Of a DNA stretch of 64,000 bases, positions 43,645-51,983 are shown in pieces; the stretch's first letter is position 1, and each line of letters opens with the position of its first letter. Both the position numbers and the translations under genes were made by a program. Origin of the DNA: Chitinivibrionales bacterium (lineage in GTDB: Bacteria > Fibrobacterota > Chitinivibrionia > Chitinivibrionales > FEN-1185); the NCBI GenBank assembly GCA_035516255.1, contig DATJAL010000002.1, positions 289,480 through 353,479 of the forward strand, in the 5' to 3' direction. The notes beneath the pieces were generated by a model. That model was not told the origin of the DNA. It ran no database searches and saw only the letters and a program-made list of their open reading frames with translations.

Positions 43645-44847
43645 TTATTTGCCCAGTTGATCTTTAAACGCCTTTGTCAATTGCGGCAGGATCTCCAGCG
43701 CGTCGCCGACAATGCCGAGGTTCGCTATCTGGAAAATATCTGCGCCGGGGTCCTTGTTGATCGCAATGATGTATTCCGACGACTGCATCCCCGCCATGTG
43801 TTGAACCGATCCCGATATGCCGCAGGCGATGTACAGCTTGGGGCACACGGTCTTTCCGGTCTGTCCCACCTGGTGTGCGTAGGGGATCCATCCCGCGTCC
43901 ACCGCGGCGCGGCTCGCGCCGACCGCCCCGCCGAGCACCTCGGCGAGCTCCTTGAGCAGCGCCAGGTTTTTCGGGTCCTGCATGCCGCGGCCGCCCGACA
44001 CGATGATGTCCGCCTCGGCGATGTTCTTCGTTGATTCAACTTCCTTGACGACATTGACGATTTTTGTCCTGATGCAGAGACACGCGTCGTCGACGGTATT
44101 GACGACCACCTCGCCGGTGCGTCCGTCGTTTTTCTGCGCCTGTTTCATCACCTTGTGGCGCACGGTGGCTATCTGCGGCCGGTGATGCGGGCAGATGATG
44201 GTTGCCATGAGGTTGCCGCCGAACGCGGGCCGGGTTCCGAGCAGCAGGCGTTTTTCGGTGTCTATTTCAAGCTTTGTGCAATCGGCGGTGAGACCGCCCC
44301 ATACGCGCGCCGCGACCTTGGGAACGAACGATCTGCCGATGGCCGTCGCACCGGCAAGCACGATGCTTGGTTTCTCATTGCCGATGAATTCTGCGACAAG
44401 CTGGCCGTAGCCGTCGTCCTGAAAGTTCTTCAGCTTTTCGCTGTCGTAATACACCACCTTGTCCGCGCCGAATTTAACAAGGTCTTCAGCCTGCTTGCTC
44501 ATGCCGGAACCCAGGAGCACGGCAACGAGCTTTTCTCCGAGCCGGTCCGCGAGCTTTCTTCCCTCACCGAGCATCTCGTAAGATACGCCCGCCACCGCGC
44601 CATCGCGCTGCTCGATAAACACCGCGACGTTTTTATAATCGGCGGTGCTGGCCGCACGCGCGGACACTTCTTTGGTGATGGTGATCGCCCGGTATTTCTT
44701 GCACGCTTCGACGCAGGCCGCGCAGAGGTTGCATTTCGCAAGGTCAATCACCGCTTTTTTGCCGGTGACGGTTATTGCACTCTGGCTGCATGCGCGCACG
44801 CACAACGAGCACCCGATGCATTTTTCTATATCGACAGTTATTCCCAT
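43645..44847 (-). CDS. etfA: EtfA, electron-transfer flavoprotein alpha subunit with fused 2[4Fe-4S] ferredoxin domain
   Basis: 400 residues. An N-terminal ferredoxin domain has two CxxCxxCxxxC clusters (Cys10, 13, 16, 20 and Cys39, 42, 45, 49). The EtfA fold follows, with the FAD-binding GASRAAVDAGW, HQVGQTGKTV and CGISGSVQH. Ferredoxin-fused EtfA proteins occur in anaerobes such as acetogens and Clostridia, often with enzymes that bifurcate electrons. The flavin site is complete. The start is 15 bases after etfB. The acyl-CoA, lactate or other dehydrogenase partner is not in the window. Confidence 0.93.
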   Translation of the reverse strand: MGITVDIEKCIGCSLCVRACSQSAITVTGKKAVIDLAKCNLCAACVEACKKYRAITITKEVSARAASTADYKNVAVFIEQRDGAVAGVSYEMLGEGRKLADRLGEKLVAVLLGSGMSKQAEDLVKFGADKVVYYDSEKLKNFQDDGYGQLVAEFIGNEKPSIVLAGATAIGRSFVPKVAARVWGGLTADCTKLEIDTEKRLLLGTRPAFGGNLMATIICPHHRPQIATVRHKVMKQAQKNDGRTGEVVVNTVDDACLCIRTKIVNVVKEVESTKNIAEADIIVSGGRGMQDPKNLALLKELAEVLGGAVGASRAAVDAGWIPYAHQVGQTGKTVCPKLYIACGISGSVQHMAGMQSSEYIIAINKDPGADIFQIANLGIVGDALEILPQLTKAFKDQLGK

Positions 44848-44862
44848 ATGTTTGCGGTATCC

Positions 44863-45654
44863 TTACCGGACAACGCCGAGCTCCATAATCGTGTTCTTGA
44901 TTTTCGCGACCATTTCGGGCGTTTCGCCGCTTACCTTTTCGCCGCCCGATTTTCTCTGCGGCACGAACGAGCGAAGCACCTGTGTGGGGCTGCCCTTGAG
45001 GCCGATTTTTTCCATGTCCGGCTTGAGTGCCGCGGCGTTCAGCGTGGTGACGGTTGTTTTTTTTGCGCGCATCTTGCCCTTGAGCGACGCCATGCGCGGC
45101 ACGTTGATTTCCTTGACAACCGTGATAAGGCCGGGGAGGGGCATCTCCACCACTTCGTACCCGTCCTCCATCATGCGTTCCACGCGGATCTGCGATTCGG
45201 AAATTTCCTCCACCTTGCGCACCCAGGCCACGAACGGCATGCCGAGCATTTCCGCGACGCCGGGCCCCACCTGGGCCGTATCGCCGTCGATCGCCTGCTT
45301 GCCGCAGATGACAAGATCAACCTTGCCCAGTGATTTTATCCCGAGCGAGAGCGTGTAGGAGGTTGCCCAGGTGTCTGATCCGGCAAATGCCCTGTCTGTG
45401 ATAAGATATGCCTCGTCGGCGCCGAGCGCTACCGCGCTCTTGAGCGCTTCTTGGGCCTGCGGCGGCCCCATCGTGATCACCTTGACCGTCCCGCCTCCCA
45501 GCCGCTCCTTGATGCGCAGTGCCTCTTCAATGGCAAACTCGTCGAACGGGTTGACAATCGCCTCAACGCCGTCGCGAATGAGCGTTCCGGTGTCCGGGTT
45601 GATCTTCACCTGCGTGGTGCCGGGGACCTGCTTGATGCACACGACGATGTTCAC
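44863..45654 (-). CDS. etfB: EtfB, electron-transfer flavoprotein beta subunit
   Basis: 263 residues from a GTG with GGAG eight bases before it. CIKQVPGTTQVKI, NPFDEFAIEEALRIKE, GKQAIDGDTAQVGP and MPFVAWVRK are EtfB signatures. The DGDTAQVGP loop and the intact NPFDE region are seen in bifurcating Etfs, where EtfB binds the NAD-reducing flavin; whether this protein bifurcates is not proven. It is the first gene of the pair with etfA. Confidence 0.93.
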   Translation of the reverse strand: MNIVVCIKQVPGTTQVKINPDTGTLIRDGVEAIVNPFDEFAIEEALRIKERLGGGTVKVITMGPPQAQEALKSAVALGADEAYLITDRAFAGSDTWATSYTLSLGIKSLGKVDLVICGKQAIDGDTAQVGPGVAEMLGMPFVAWVRKVEEISESQIRVERMMEDGYEVVEMPLPGLITVVKEINVPRMASLKGKMRAKKTTVTTLNAAALKPDMEKIGLKGSPTQVLRSFVPQRKSGGEKVSGETPEMVAKIKNTIMELGVVR

Positions 45655-45779
45655 TGACCGGTCTCCTCAAATTTACAGATAATAATTATCCTGGCGAAAT
45701 AAATTAAAAATATACTTTGTGAGAGGGAAGGGAGGCAATGAATGGCGGAGGGGAAATAGGATGATAAACCATGGAAAAG

Positions 45780-46223
45780 CTATTCTACATACCTGGATTC
45801 CCTCCGCTGCATCTTGATCCTGTCTTTTTCAATTTCATGGTCGTATCCGAGCAGGTGAAACATGCCGTGCACAAAAAGCCGTAAAACCTCATTGTTATAG
45901 GCAACACGATATTCCTTCGCCTGCGTCTTTGCTCTCTGCAATGAGATGTAGATTTCGCCGAACAGATCGTTTTCGTCGTAATTGAACGACATCACGTCGG
46001 TCGCCCGGTTTCTGTTGAGGAACATTGCGTTGAGTTTTTTAATTTTCCGGTTCGAATATAAAATGACGTGGGTTTTTTTTTCTAACGGCAGTTTTTCATT
46101 TTTATAGATGCGTTTTGCAACGGATATCATCGCTTTTTCCGGGCAGGGGAGCGATTTGCAATCATGGAAAATAAGCACAGGAAGCTTGGCGAGTGATTTG
46201 GCTGTTCGAGAAAGTGATCTCAT
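45780..46223 (-). CDS. ybeY: YbeY, endoribonuclease for 16S rRNA maturation
   Basis: 147 residues from the ATG at 46223. A longer frame starting at 46274 would add 17 residues, half of them encoded by a REP-like repeat, so it is rejected. RNRATDVMSFNYDE and the zinc motif HGMFHLLGYDH are the YbeY signature; the fold is the UPF0054 metallohydrolase. It takes part in ribosome quality control and 16S 3'-end processing. Length is slightly short but normal. It is isolated between etfB and a repeat. Confidence 0.9.
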   Translation of the reverse strand: MRSLSRTAKSLAKLPVLIFHDCKSLPCPEKAMISVAKRIYKNEKLPLEKKTHVILYSNRKIKKLNAMFLNRNRATDVMSFNYDENDLFGEIYISLQRAKTQAKEYRVAYNNEVLRLFVHGMFHLLGYDHEIEKDRIKMQRRESRYVE

Positions 46224-46250
46224 TAAATTTTGTGACTGCCTTTGTGTAGA

Positions 46251-46321
46251 ATTGCCGCGAAAGCGGGAATGCATTCCTAAATAATAAAGAACATGGATCC
46301 CCGATCAGGTCGGGGATGACA
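46251..46321. repeat. REP-like hairpin pair at the 5' side of ybeY
   Basis: CCGCGAAAGCGG is the familiar hairpin core, followed by a second palindrome TCCCCGATCAGGTCGGGGA ending GATGACA. The layout matches the paired elements elsewhere, with a different second hairpin. It lies immediately upstream of ybeY, in a 260-base gap ahead of the gene at 46485. Confidence 0.6.
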
Positions 46322-46484
46322 AAATACTGGATGATTCTTTATAACATTCGTTGGGAATATTTTCAAGATTCTCTTACATAATATACAAAAAGCATCTTCC
46401 AATGTGACGCATCAATACTTCGACGGTGTATCAAGTTAAATACTATTTTTATCCCATCACATAAAAAATGATTCAATAACCTCT

Positions 46485-47756
46485 ATGAAAATTTTCCACG
46501 CATTAAAATTATCGGTCATATCTTTTATCACCATCTTCGCTCTTGCAATCCCCTGCAAGGCAATGCTCCTCATTCCCATGGACGATTCCCAGACCGACCA
46601 TCTCAAGGCGTACGGCCTGACGTATAAAATGCTCAAGGCCGGCGCCAAGGTGTATTGGCTGCTCAATTACCGGTGCGGCTCCTTTATCACCGACGACTCG
46701 CGCGAGTTCGAACTCAAGGCGCGCATGGACGGCATCGAGGTGAAAACCGTAACGCCTGTCGAGTGGGCGAACATTCTTGACATTATCGAAAACAGCAACA
46801 TGGAAAAGGTGACGCTGGAAAAGGCGCCGCGCATCGCGGTGTACACGCCGCCCTATGCGCCGCCGTGGGACGACGCGGTGACGCTGGCCCTTAATTACGC
46901 CGATATCCCCTTTGACAAGGTCTACGACAAAGAGGTTCTGGCCGGCAAGCTTTCGGAGTACGACTGGCTGCACCTGCACCACGAGGACTTCACCGGGCAG
47001 TACAGCAAATTCTACCTGTCGTTCCATAATGCGCCGTGGTACCAGACGCAGAAAATGGATCTCGAAAAACTGGCGCACGAACTCGGCTTCAAGAAAGTGT
47101 CAGACTGCAAGAAGGCGGTGAGCCTTGCCATCAGAAAATATGTTGAAAAAGGAGGATTCCTTTTTGCTATGTGCTGCGCCACCAATACGCTCGACATCGC
47201 GCTTGCCGCGCTGGGCACCGACATCGTCGGCGACGTGTACGACGGCGACGGCATCGACCCGAATTATGCCGCAAAATTGAATTTCAACAACTGCCTGGCG
47301 TTTGAGAATTTTACGATCCAGACCGATCCCATGGAAACGTATTTCGACAATATTGACATGAACCTGGTTAATTCTCCCATGCGCCTGCCGGCGCTCGATT
47401 TCACCCTGTTCGAGTTCAGCGCAAAACTCGACCCGGTGCCCACCATGCTCGTGCAGGACCACCGCCAGACCATCCATGGATTCTACGGCCTCTGCACATC
47501 GTTCAATAAAAAGGTGATCAAAAAGAGCATTGTGATACTGGGATATGTTCCCGGGACCAATTGCGTCAATTACCTTCACGGTGTGGTCGGCAAAGGACAG
47601 TTCGCCTTTTACGGCGGCCATGATCCCGAGGATTACGAGCACCCGGTCGGCGGCAAGCCCACCGACCTGCGCATGCACAAAACATCTCCCGGTTACCGCC
47701 TCATCCTCAACAACGTCCTTTTTCCCGCCGCGGAAAAGAAGGAAAAGAAAACGTGA
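46485..47756 (+). CDS. Conserved periplasmic protein (family often labelled asparagine synthetase B)
   Basis: 423 residues with a signal peptide (cleavage near IPCKA). LLIPMDDSQTDHLKAYGLTY, KAPRIAVYTPPYAPPWDDAV, DWLHLHHEDFTGQYSKFY and YGGHDPEDYEHPVGGKPTD are strikingly conserved with proteins in Bacteroidetes that databases call asparagine synthetase B. No N-terminal nucleophile Cys, glutaminase or ATP-pyrophosphatase motif is visible, so that name is probably wrong. The HHEDFTGQY and FYGGHDPEDY blocks may form a metal or ligand site. It overlaps the UMF1 transporter gene (GTGA), suggesting a link to import or export. The function is unknown. Confidence 0.75.
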   Translation: MKIFHALKLSVISFITIFALAIPCKAMLLIPMDDSQTDHLKAYGLTYKMLKAGAKVYWLLNYRCGSFITDDSREFELKARMDGIEVKTVTPVEWANILDIIENSNMEKVTLEKAPRIAVYTPPYAPPWDDAVTLALNYADIPFDKVYDKEVLAGKLSEYDWLHLHHEDFTGQYSKFYLSFHNAPWYQTQKMDLEKLAHELGFKKVSDCKKAVSLAIRKYVEKGGFLFAMCCATNTLDIALAALGTDIVGDVYDGDGIDPNYAAKLNFNNCLAFENFTIQTDPMETYFDNIDMNLVNSPMRLPALDFTLFEFSAKLDPVPTMLVQDHRQTIHGFYGLCTSFNKKVIKKSIVILGYVPGTNCVNYLHGVVGKGQFAFYGGHDPEDYEHPVGGKPTDLRMHKTSPGYRLILNNVLFPAAEKKEKKT

Positions 47757-49048
47757 AATCCGTGTTTTTCAAGCGGAATGTCTTTTCCTGGTGCATGTAC
47801 GATTGGGCGAACTCCGCGTTTGCCGTTGTGGTGCTCACGGCGTTTTTTCCCATTCTTTTTAAAACCTTTTGGGACAATGGCGCGGATCCGGCCCTCAACA
47901 CGGCGCGGCTCGGCATGGGAGATTCGATCTCGGGGCTGATCGTGGCGCTGCTTTCGCCGGTTCTGGGTGCCCTGGCTGATGCCGGAAGGGCAAAGAAGAA
48001 ATTCTTGATTTTTTTCATGGTGATCGGCACTTTCATGACCGGAACGGTTTGTTTTGTCGGAAGCGGCGCATGGCAGGCGGCGATTGCGCTGTTCATTGTC
48101 GCCAATATCGGGTTTGCATGCGGGAATCTTTTCTACGACTCGCTTCTTGTCGATGTCGCGTGCGAAAACGAAATGGACTACATTTCATCTCTTGGCTACG
48201 CCACTGGATACGTGGGCGGAGGCCTTCTTTTTCTTATTGACATGCTGATGGTGAAATACTGGCAATCGTTCGGTTTTCAAAACCAGGCCGCTGCCGCCCG
48301 AGCGGGATTTTTGTGCGTTGCGGCGTGGTGGCTCGTGTTCTCGGTCCCGATACTTTTATTTGTAAGGGAACAAGGATCATCATCGAAGCAAGGGTTCGCG
48401 CCTGTCGTTGCCGACGGCATCAAGCGGCTCATGGCAACAAGCGTGAAGATCGCACGCAACAGGCTCCTTATTTTGTTTATCGTTGCATTCTGGCTGTACA
48501 TGGATGGCGTTTATACCGTGATTACCATGTCAGTCAATTTCGGTTTGTCCATCGGCATCTCTTCCGACACGCTCATGATGACGATTCTGCTCGTCCAGTT
48601 CGTTGCTTTTCCCGCATCTATTGGTTTCGGAAGGCTCGCCCGCGCCATCGGAAGCGGAAGGTCGATTTTTATCGGTATCGCAGCGTACATCGCGATATGT
48701 TCCATTGGATTTTTTATACTCCGCAACGCCGTTCAGTTCATCGTGCTTGCTTGCCTTGTGGGAATGGTCCAAGGCGGCGTGCAGGCGCTCTCGCGGTCCT
48801 ACTTTGCCAAGATCGTTCCTGCTGAAGATGCCGCCGAATACTTCGGGTTTCTCAATCTCATCAGCAGGTTCTCCATCGTGCTCGGCCCGGTGCTCGTCGG
48901 CGGGACGACGTTGCTGTGCCGCCGGATGGGCGCGGGTGATTTCCCGTCCCAGCGTATCGGTATGTCGTCCATCATTATATTATTTGCCGCCGGAGGGTTT
49001 CTTCTGGTGCTTGCGGAACGGGAACGCTCCCGGAAGGCGGCAGCGTGA
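47753..49048 (+). CDS. MFS transporter, UMF1/Atg22-like family
   Basis: 431 residues with about twelve membrane segments, starting at a GTG that overlaps the previous stop. The N-terminal SWCMYDWANSAFAVVV and QALSRSYFAKIVP are the UMF1/Atg22-like signature. Fungal Atg22 exports amino acids from vacuoles; bacterial members are uncharacterised. The gene overlaps the RNA methyltransferase gene at its end (GTGA), so three genes form one translated unit. Confidence 0.85.
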   Translation: MKSVFFKRNVFSWCMYDWANSAFAVVVLTAFFPILFKTFWDNGADPALNTARLGMGDSISGLIVALLSPVLGALADAGRAKKKFLIFFMVIGTFMTGTVCFVGSGAWQAAIALFIVANIGFACGNLFYDSLLVDVACENEMDYISSLGYATGYVGGGLLFLIDMLMVKYWQSFGFQNQAAAARAGFLCVAAWWLVFSVPILLFVREQGSSSKQGFAPVVADGIKRLMATSVKIARNRLLILFIVAFWLYMDGVYTVITMSVNFGLSIGISSDTLMMTILLVQFVAFPASIGFGRLARAIGSGRSIFIGIAAYIAICSIGFFILRNAVQFIVLACLVGMVQGGVQALSRSYFAKIVPAEDAAEYFGFLNLISRFSIVLGPVLVGGTTLLCRRMGAGDFPSQRIGMSSIIILFAAGGFLLVLAERERSRKAAA

Positions 49049-49617
49049 AACGGCGCGATTTGAGCGGCATCGAGACCAATTTCGAGGTCAGGAGCCATGA
49101 CGCAGATATTCCGCTTGATGAATACAACAAACTTCCGAAAAATCCCCTGTACATCATTCTCGACAACCTCAGGAGCGCGTTCAACGTCGGCGCCATTTTC
49201 CGGCTCTGCGACGCCATGCGCGCGAGCGGGCTTTATTTGTGCGGCTATACCGCGTTTCCGCCCCACAAGAAGCTTGAAAAAACTTCGCTTGGTACCATTG
49301 CATATGTGCCATGGAAGAAGTTCGACTCGGCACAAGACGCCGTTGAATTTCTGAAAGAGCGAGGAGTGCCGGTATGGGCGGCCGAGACCACCTCAAAATC
49401 GAAACCCTATGATGCCGTTGAATACCCGGAAGAACTCGGCATTATATTTGGCAACGAGGCGCTCGGCGTAAGCAGGGAAGTCCTGGGGGTGTGCGAGGAG
49501 ATCGTGGAAATTCCGGTGTTCGGTTTTAAAAATTCCCTCAACGTTGCGACATCATGCGCGGTGATCGGCAGCAAGTTTCTGGAAGCGTTGCGAAAAAAAA
49601 ACCGCCGGGTCCGTTAG
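49045..49617 (+). CDS. SpoU/TrmH-family RNA 2'-O-methyltransferase
   Basis: 190 residues, GTG start overlapping the transporter stop. The three SPOUT motifs are visible: LDNLRSAFNVGAIFRLCDA, GIIFGNEALGVS and IPVFGFKNSLNVATSCAV, which form the knotted SAM site. It lacks the N-terminal substrate domain of RlmB/TsnR. Members methylate ribose in tRNA or rRNA; the target is unknown. The last codons overlap a terminator serving the convergent rpsU gene. Confidence 0.85.
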   Translation: MKRRDLSGIETNFEVRSHDADIPLDEYNKLPKNPLYIILDNLRSAFNVGAIFRLCDAMRASGLYLCGYTAFPPHKKLEKTSLGTIAYVPWKKFDSAQDAVEFLKERGVPVWAAETTSKSKPYDAVEYPEELGIIFGNEALGVSREVLGVCEEIVEIPVFGFKNSLNVATSCAVIGSKFLEALRKKNRRVR

Positions 49618-49630
49618 AACCAGGCGGCAA
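49594..49630 (-). terminator. Rho-independent terminator of rpsU, inside the end of the convergent methyltransferase gene
   Basis: On the minus strand CCGCC (49627-49623) pairs with GGCGG (49606-49602), with further pairing of GGTT and ACCC inside, and a run of eight Ts follows (49601-49594). It lies 32 bases after the rpsU stop. Its sequence is also the last codons of the SpoU gene (KKNRRVR) on the other strand. Confidence 0.75.
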
Positions 49631-49658
49631 TTTCTTGCCCTCATCTCTTGTTCAATTC

Positions 49659-49877
49659 TCAGTTGAAATACTTCGGCGCCCTGAAGCTGAAGCGCTTCTC
49701 GTCGCGGATCTTTTTCCGGCGCGAAGCGTTTATCTTCCTTTTTCTTTCTTCGCTGGGCTTTTCGTAATGGCGGTATTTCTTAATGTCGGAAAGAATCCCG
49801 GCCCGTTCGCATGTCTTGGTAAAACGGCGCAGGGCTTTTTCAAAAGGCTCGTCTTCCCTTAAAATGATGCCGTTCAT
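49659..49877 (-). CDS. rpsU: Ribosomal protein bS21
   Basis: 72 residues. EPFEKALRRFTKTCERAGIL and KKYRHYEKPSEERKRK are the bS21 pattern, followed by the basic C-terminal tail. It binds the 30S subunit near the anti-Shine-Dalgarno region of 16S rRNA and helps initiation. It is a single gene with its own terminator. The usual partners dnaG and rpoD are not adjacent. Confidence 0.95.
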   Translation of the reverse strand: MNGIILREDEPFEKALRRFTKTCERAGILSDIKKYRHYEKPSEERKRKINASRRKKIRDEKRFSFRAPKYFN

Positions 49878-49964
49878 TGCTGTATCACCTACTTTCGTCT
49901 GTAAAATGTTTTGGATTGATTAAAAATACGTTTTTTATAAAAGGAAAGCAAGGCTGGCATTGCA

Positions 49965-51959
49965 TCAGTCCAGGCCTTTTCGCCTGCGCGCCAGCCATTC
50001 CAAGGTAAAAAGGGACAGGATGATTGAAAGCAGGACCCATCCCTGCCTCAGTTCCAGGTTTTGGGTGACCGTTGCGCGCCTGCCGAGAGAATTCGCCGCA
50101 TACACCTGAAGAACGGCTTTGGGTTCCGCCGATGAGAGCGGGAGGGCGAATTCATCGAGCAGAACGGTATTCTGGCCGGCCACCGACAATTCCTGCCTGT
50201 TAACGCTCACGTAGAAGGAATCGGAGCAGTGGCGTTGGACCTGGCCGGGCGCCATGCTGCAGGTGTAATGGTAGGCTCCTGCGGCCAGCGGGGGAAGCAC
50301 AAATGAGGCTTTGTCCCGCTGGACAAGTCCCGTGAGATTGTAAAGGGAATCGAGAATTTTCTTCCCGCCCGAATCCACGACGCACCGGACGGCGAAACTG
50401 TTCTTGGCGGCGGGTGACTCGATGAATGGCCCGCCGCGGGAGAAATCCGGCGGAAGCAGCGCGGAGAAGGGCAGCGAATCGTTTTCGTACAGCTCGGCGG
50501 CGCTGGGATACACCGCAAGGTTCTCGCGGAGGTTTTCAAGAAGCTGGTTCTTGACAAACGCGGCTATGAACTGCATCATGGCGGGTGTTTCGCTTTCTCT
50601 CGCGACCGACAACGGCAAAAAATCCGCGCGCCATAGCCCGCGGCCGGCCACGGCAATGGCGCTGCGGCCCTTAAAACTTCCCACGGTAATAAAAGGAATG
50701 GTATCAGGAGGTTTATTCCTGCTGTTTTCATCCTGAACAAGGCTCGCCAGTGCCACGCGGCTGTGCACAAGGAACGGAGGAATGCACACCTGGATCTGCG
50801 ATGGGGGCGCCAGGGTTGCCGAAATGATCCGGTTTGCAAGGGTATCATACGGGCTTGTAGAAATGAGAGAGAATGAGGCGGGTGCCATGTCAACGCGGCT
50901 GGAGCAGGGAAGCGCGCCAAGAAACACGACTATGCCTTTCGGGTGCAAGGATGCAAACGCTTGAGACGTGCTTTCGTTGAAGTCAAACAGAAACAGGGCG
51001 TCGTATTCCTTTGATTCCGGTCCGGCGATGCGCCATTGCGCGTCGTTTTCGAGGGCAAGCGTGAGAAAACGCCTGTCTAAAAGCGGAGAAATCGAAATGA
51101 TCTTCGCGCGCAACTGCTGGGGAATGACCGTCTGGGTAAAGAAAAGGTCTGTACGCAAGGAATCGGCGGCATTGCAGGCCGAAACAGCGTAAACGGACCT
51201 GCCCTGACGTGAAGTTGGAAGCCTGAACGTCACCGTATCCGAAAAATAACCTGAATCGACCTTGATGGAACGTTGTGCAACAGGAGACACGCCTTGTCTG
51301 CACGATAATTGGATCTGTTGCTGTTTCGAGAAGAATCCATGGACCTGAAGGACCGCGGCGGCCGGCGAGTCAAGCGGTACGCTCTCACGGCTGCTGATAA
51401 GGTCGGATTGCAAAAAGGGCAAAGGAGACGCGGGCGGCAGTTTAAGGTAATAGCAGGATTTTTCCTGCAAAATGCCTTTGGGGGAAGAAAGGTTTGAAAG
51501 ATTGCCGTCCGAGACAATCAAGACAACCTGTGCATCGTGGATCGCTTTTTCCGTAATCGCAGCCGGGAGAAAGCTATGCAAATCGGAAAAACCGGGTATC
51601 CTTGACAAGGAAGAACCACGCAACGAGTCTCCGAAAAAATAAAATTTGAACGCAAGAGATGCTGGCGAGGCCTGTTGTAACGAATCGAGCATGCGCAGAA
51701 ACGGAAGAACCGAAGAACGCGGATCGAACAGCCGCATGCTCATGGATGCGTCCACGAGCACGGGAACGGCCGGACGCTTTGTGTCGAGCCGTTCGAATTT
51801 CAACACCGGTTCGAAGAAAGCGCACAGCAGCGCGGCCGCAAGCAGGAAACGCACGCAGATAAAAAATGCGGCGGGAACGGCTTTTCTGCGGCCCAGATAA
51901 AATGCCGCGGCAAGGGCGAACCCGGCCGTCATAAGCAATATAAGAACCGTTAAGGCCAT
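49965..51959 (-). CDS. Membrane protein with VWA-like periplasmic/cytoplasmic domain
   Basis: 664 residues. Two N-terminal membrane helices (about 4-21, 29-49) and one at the C-terminus (638-657) bracket a large domain. PVLVDASMSMRLFD (DASMS at 70-74) is a MIDAS-like VWA motif, and VVLIVSDGNLSN fits its second strand. The architecture resembles BatA/BatB-like and Planctomycete VWA or glutamine-amidotransferase-like membrane proteins (DUF1355-like context), but the rest is unfamiliar. Mid-protein strands (EYDALFLFDFNES) look like a class I amidotransferase-like fold lacking the nucleophile. It precedes rpsU and follows nadB. The function is unknown. Confidence 0.65.
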   Translation of the reverse strand: MALTVLILLMTAGFALAAAFYLGRRKAVPAAFFICVRFLLAAALLCAFFEPVLKFERLDTKRPAVPVLVDASMSMRLFDPRSSVLPFLRMLDSLQQASPASLAFKFYFFGDSLRGSSLSRIPGFSDLHSFLPAAITEKAIHDAQVVLIVSDGNLSNLSSPKGILQEKSCYYLKLPPASPLPFLQSDLISSRESVPLDSPAAAVLQVHGFFSKQQQIQLSCRQGVSPVAQRSIKVDSGYFSDTVTFRLPTSRQGRSVYAVSACNAADSLRTDLFFTQTVIPQQLRAKIISISPLLDRRFLTLALENDAQWRIAGPESKEYDALFLFDFNESTSQAFASLHPKGIVVFLGALPCSSRVDMAPASFSLISTSPYDTLANRIISATLAPPSQIQVCIPPFLVHSRVALASLVQDENSRNKPPDTIPFITVGSFKGRSAIAVAGRGLWRADFLPLSVARESETPAMMQFIAAFVKNQLLENLRENLAVYPSAAELYENDSLPFSALLPPDFSRGGPFIESPAAKNSFAVRCVVDSGGKKILDSLYNLTGLVQRDKASFVLPPLAAGAYHYTCSMAPGQVQRHCSDSFYVSVNRQELSVAGQNTVLLDEFALPLSSAEPKAVLQVYAANSLGRRATVTQNLELRQGWVLLSIILSLFTLEWLARRRKGLD

Positions 51960-51983
51960 GATCGCTCCGTTCTTACGGAATGG

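Noticed and set aside
44155..45333. 392-codon plus-strand frame opposite etfA/etfB
   Set aside because: A shadow of two clear Etf genes; His/Arg-rich composition typical of antisense frames in GC-rich DNA.
46485..47756. Asparagine synthetase B
   Set aside because: A database name for similar proteins, but the protein is secreted and has neither the glutaminase Cys nor the ATP-binding SGGxDS motif.
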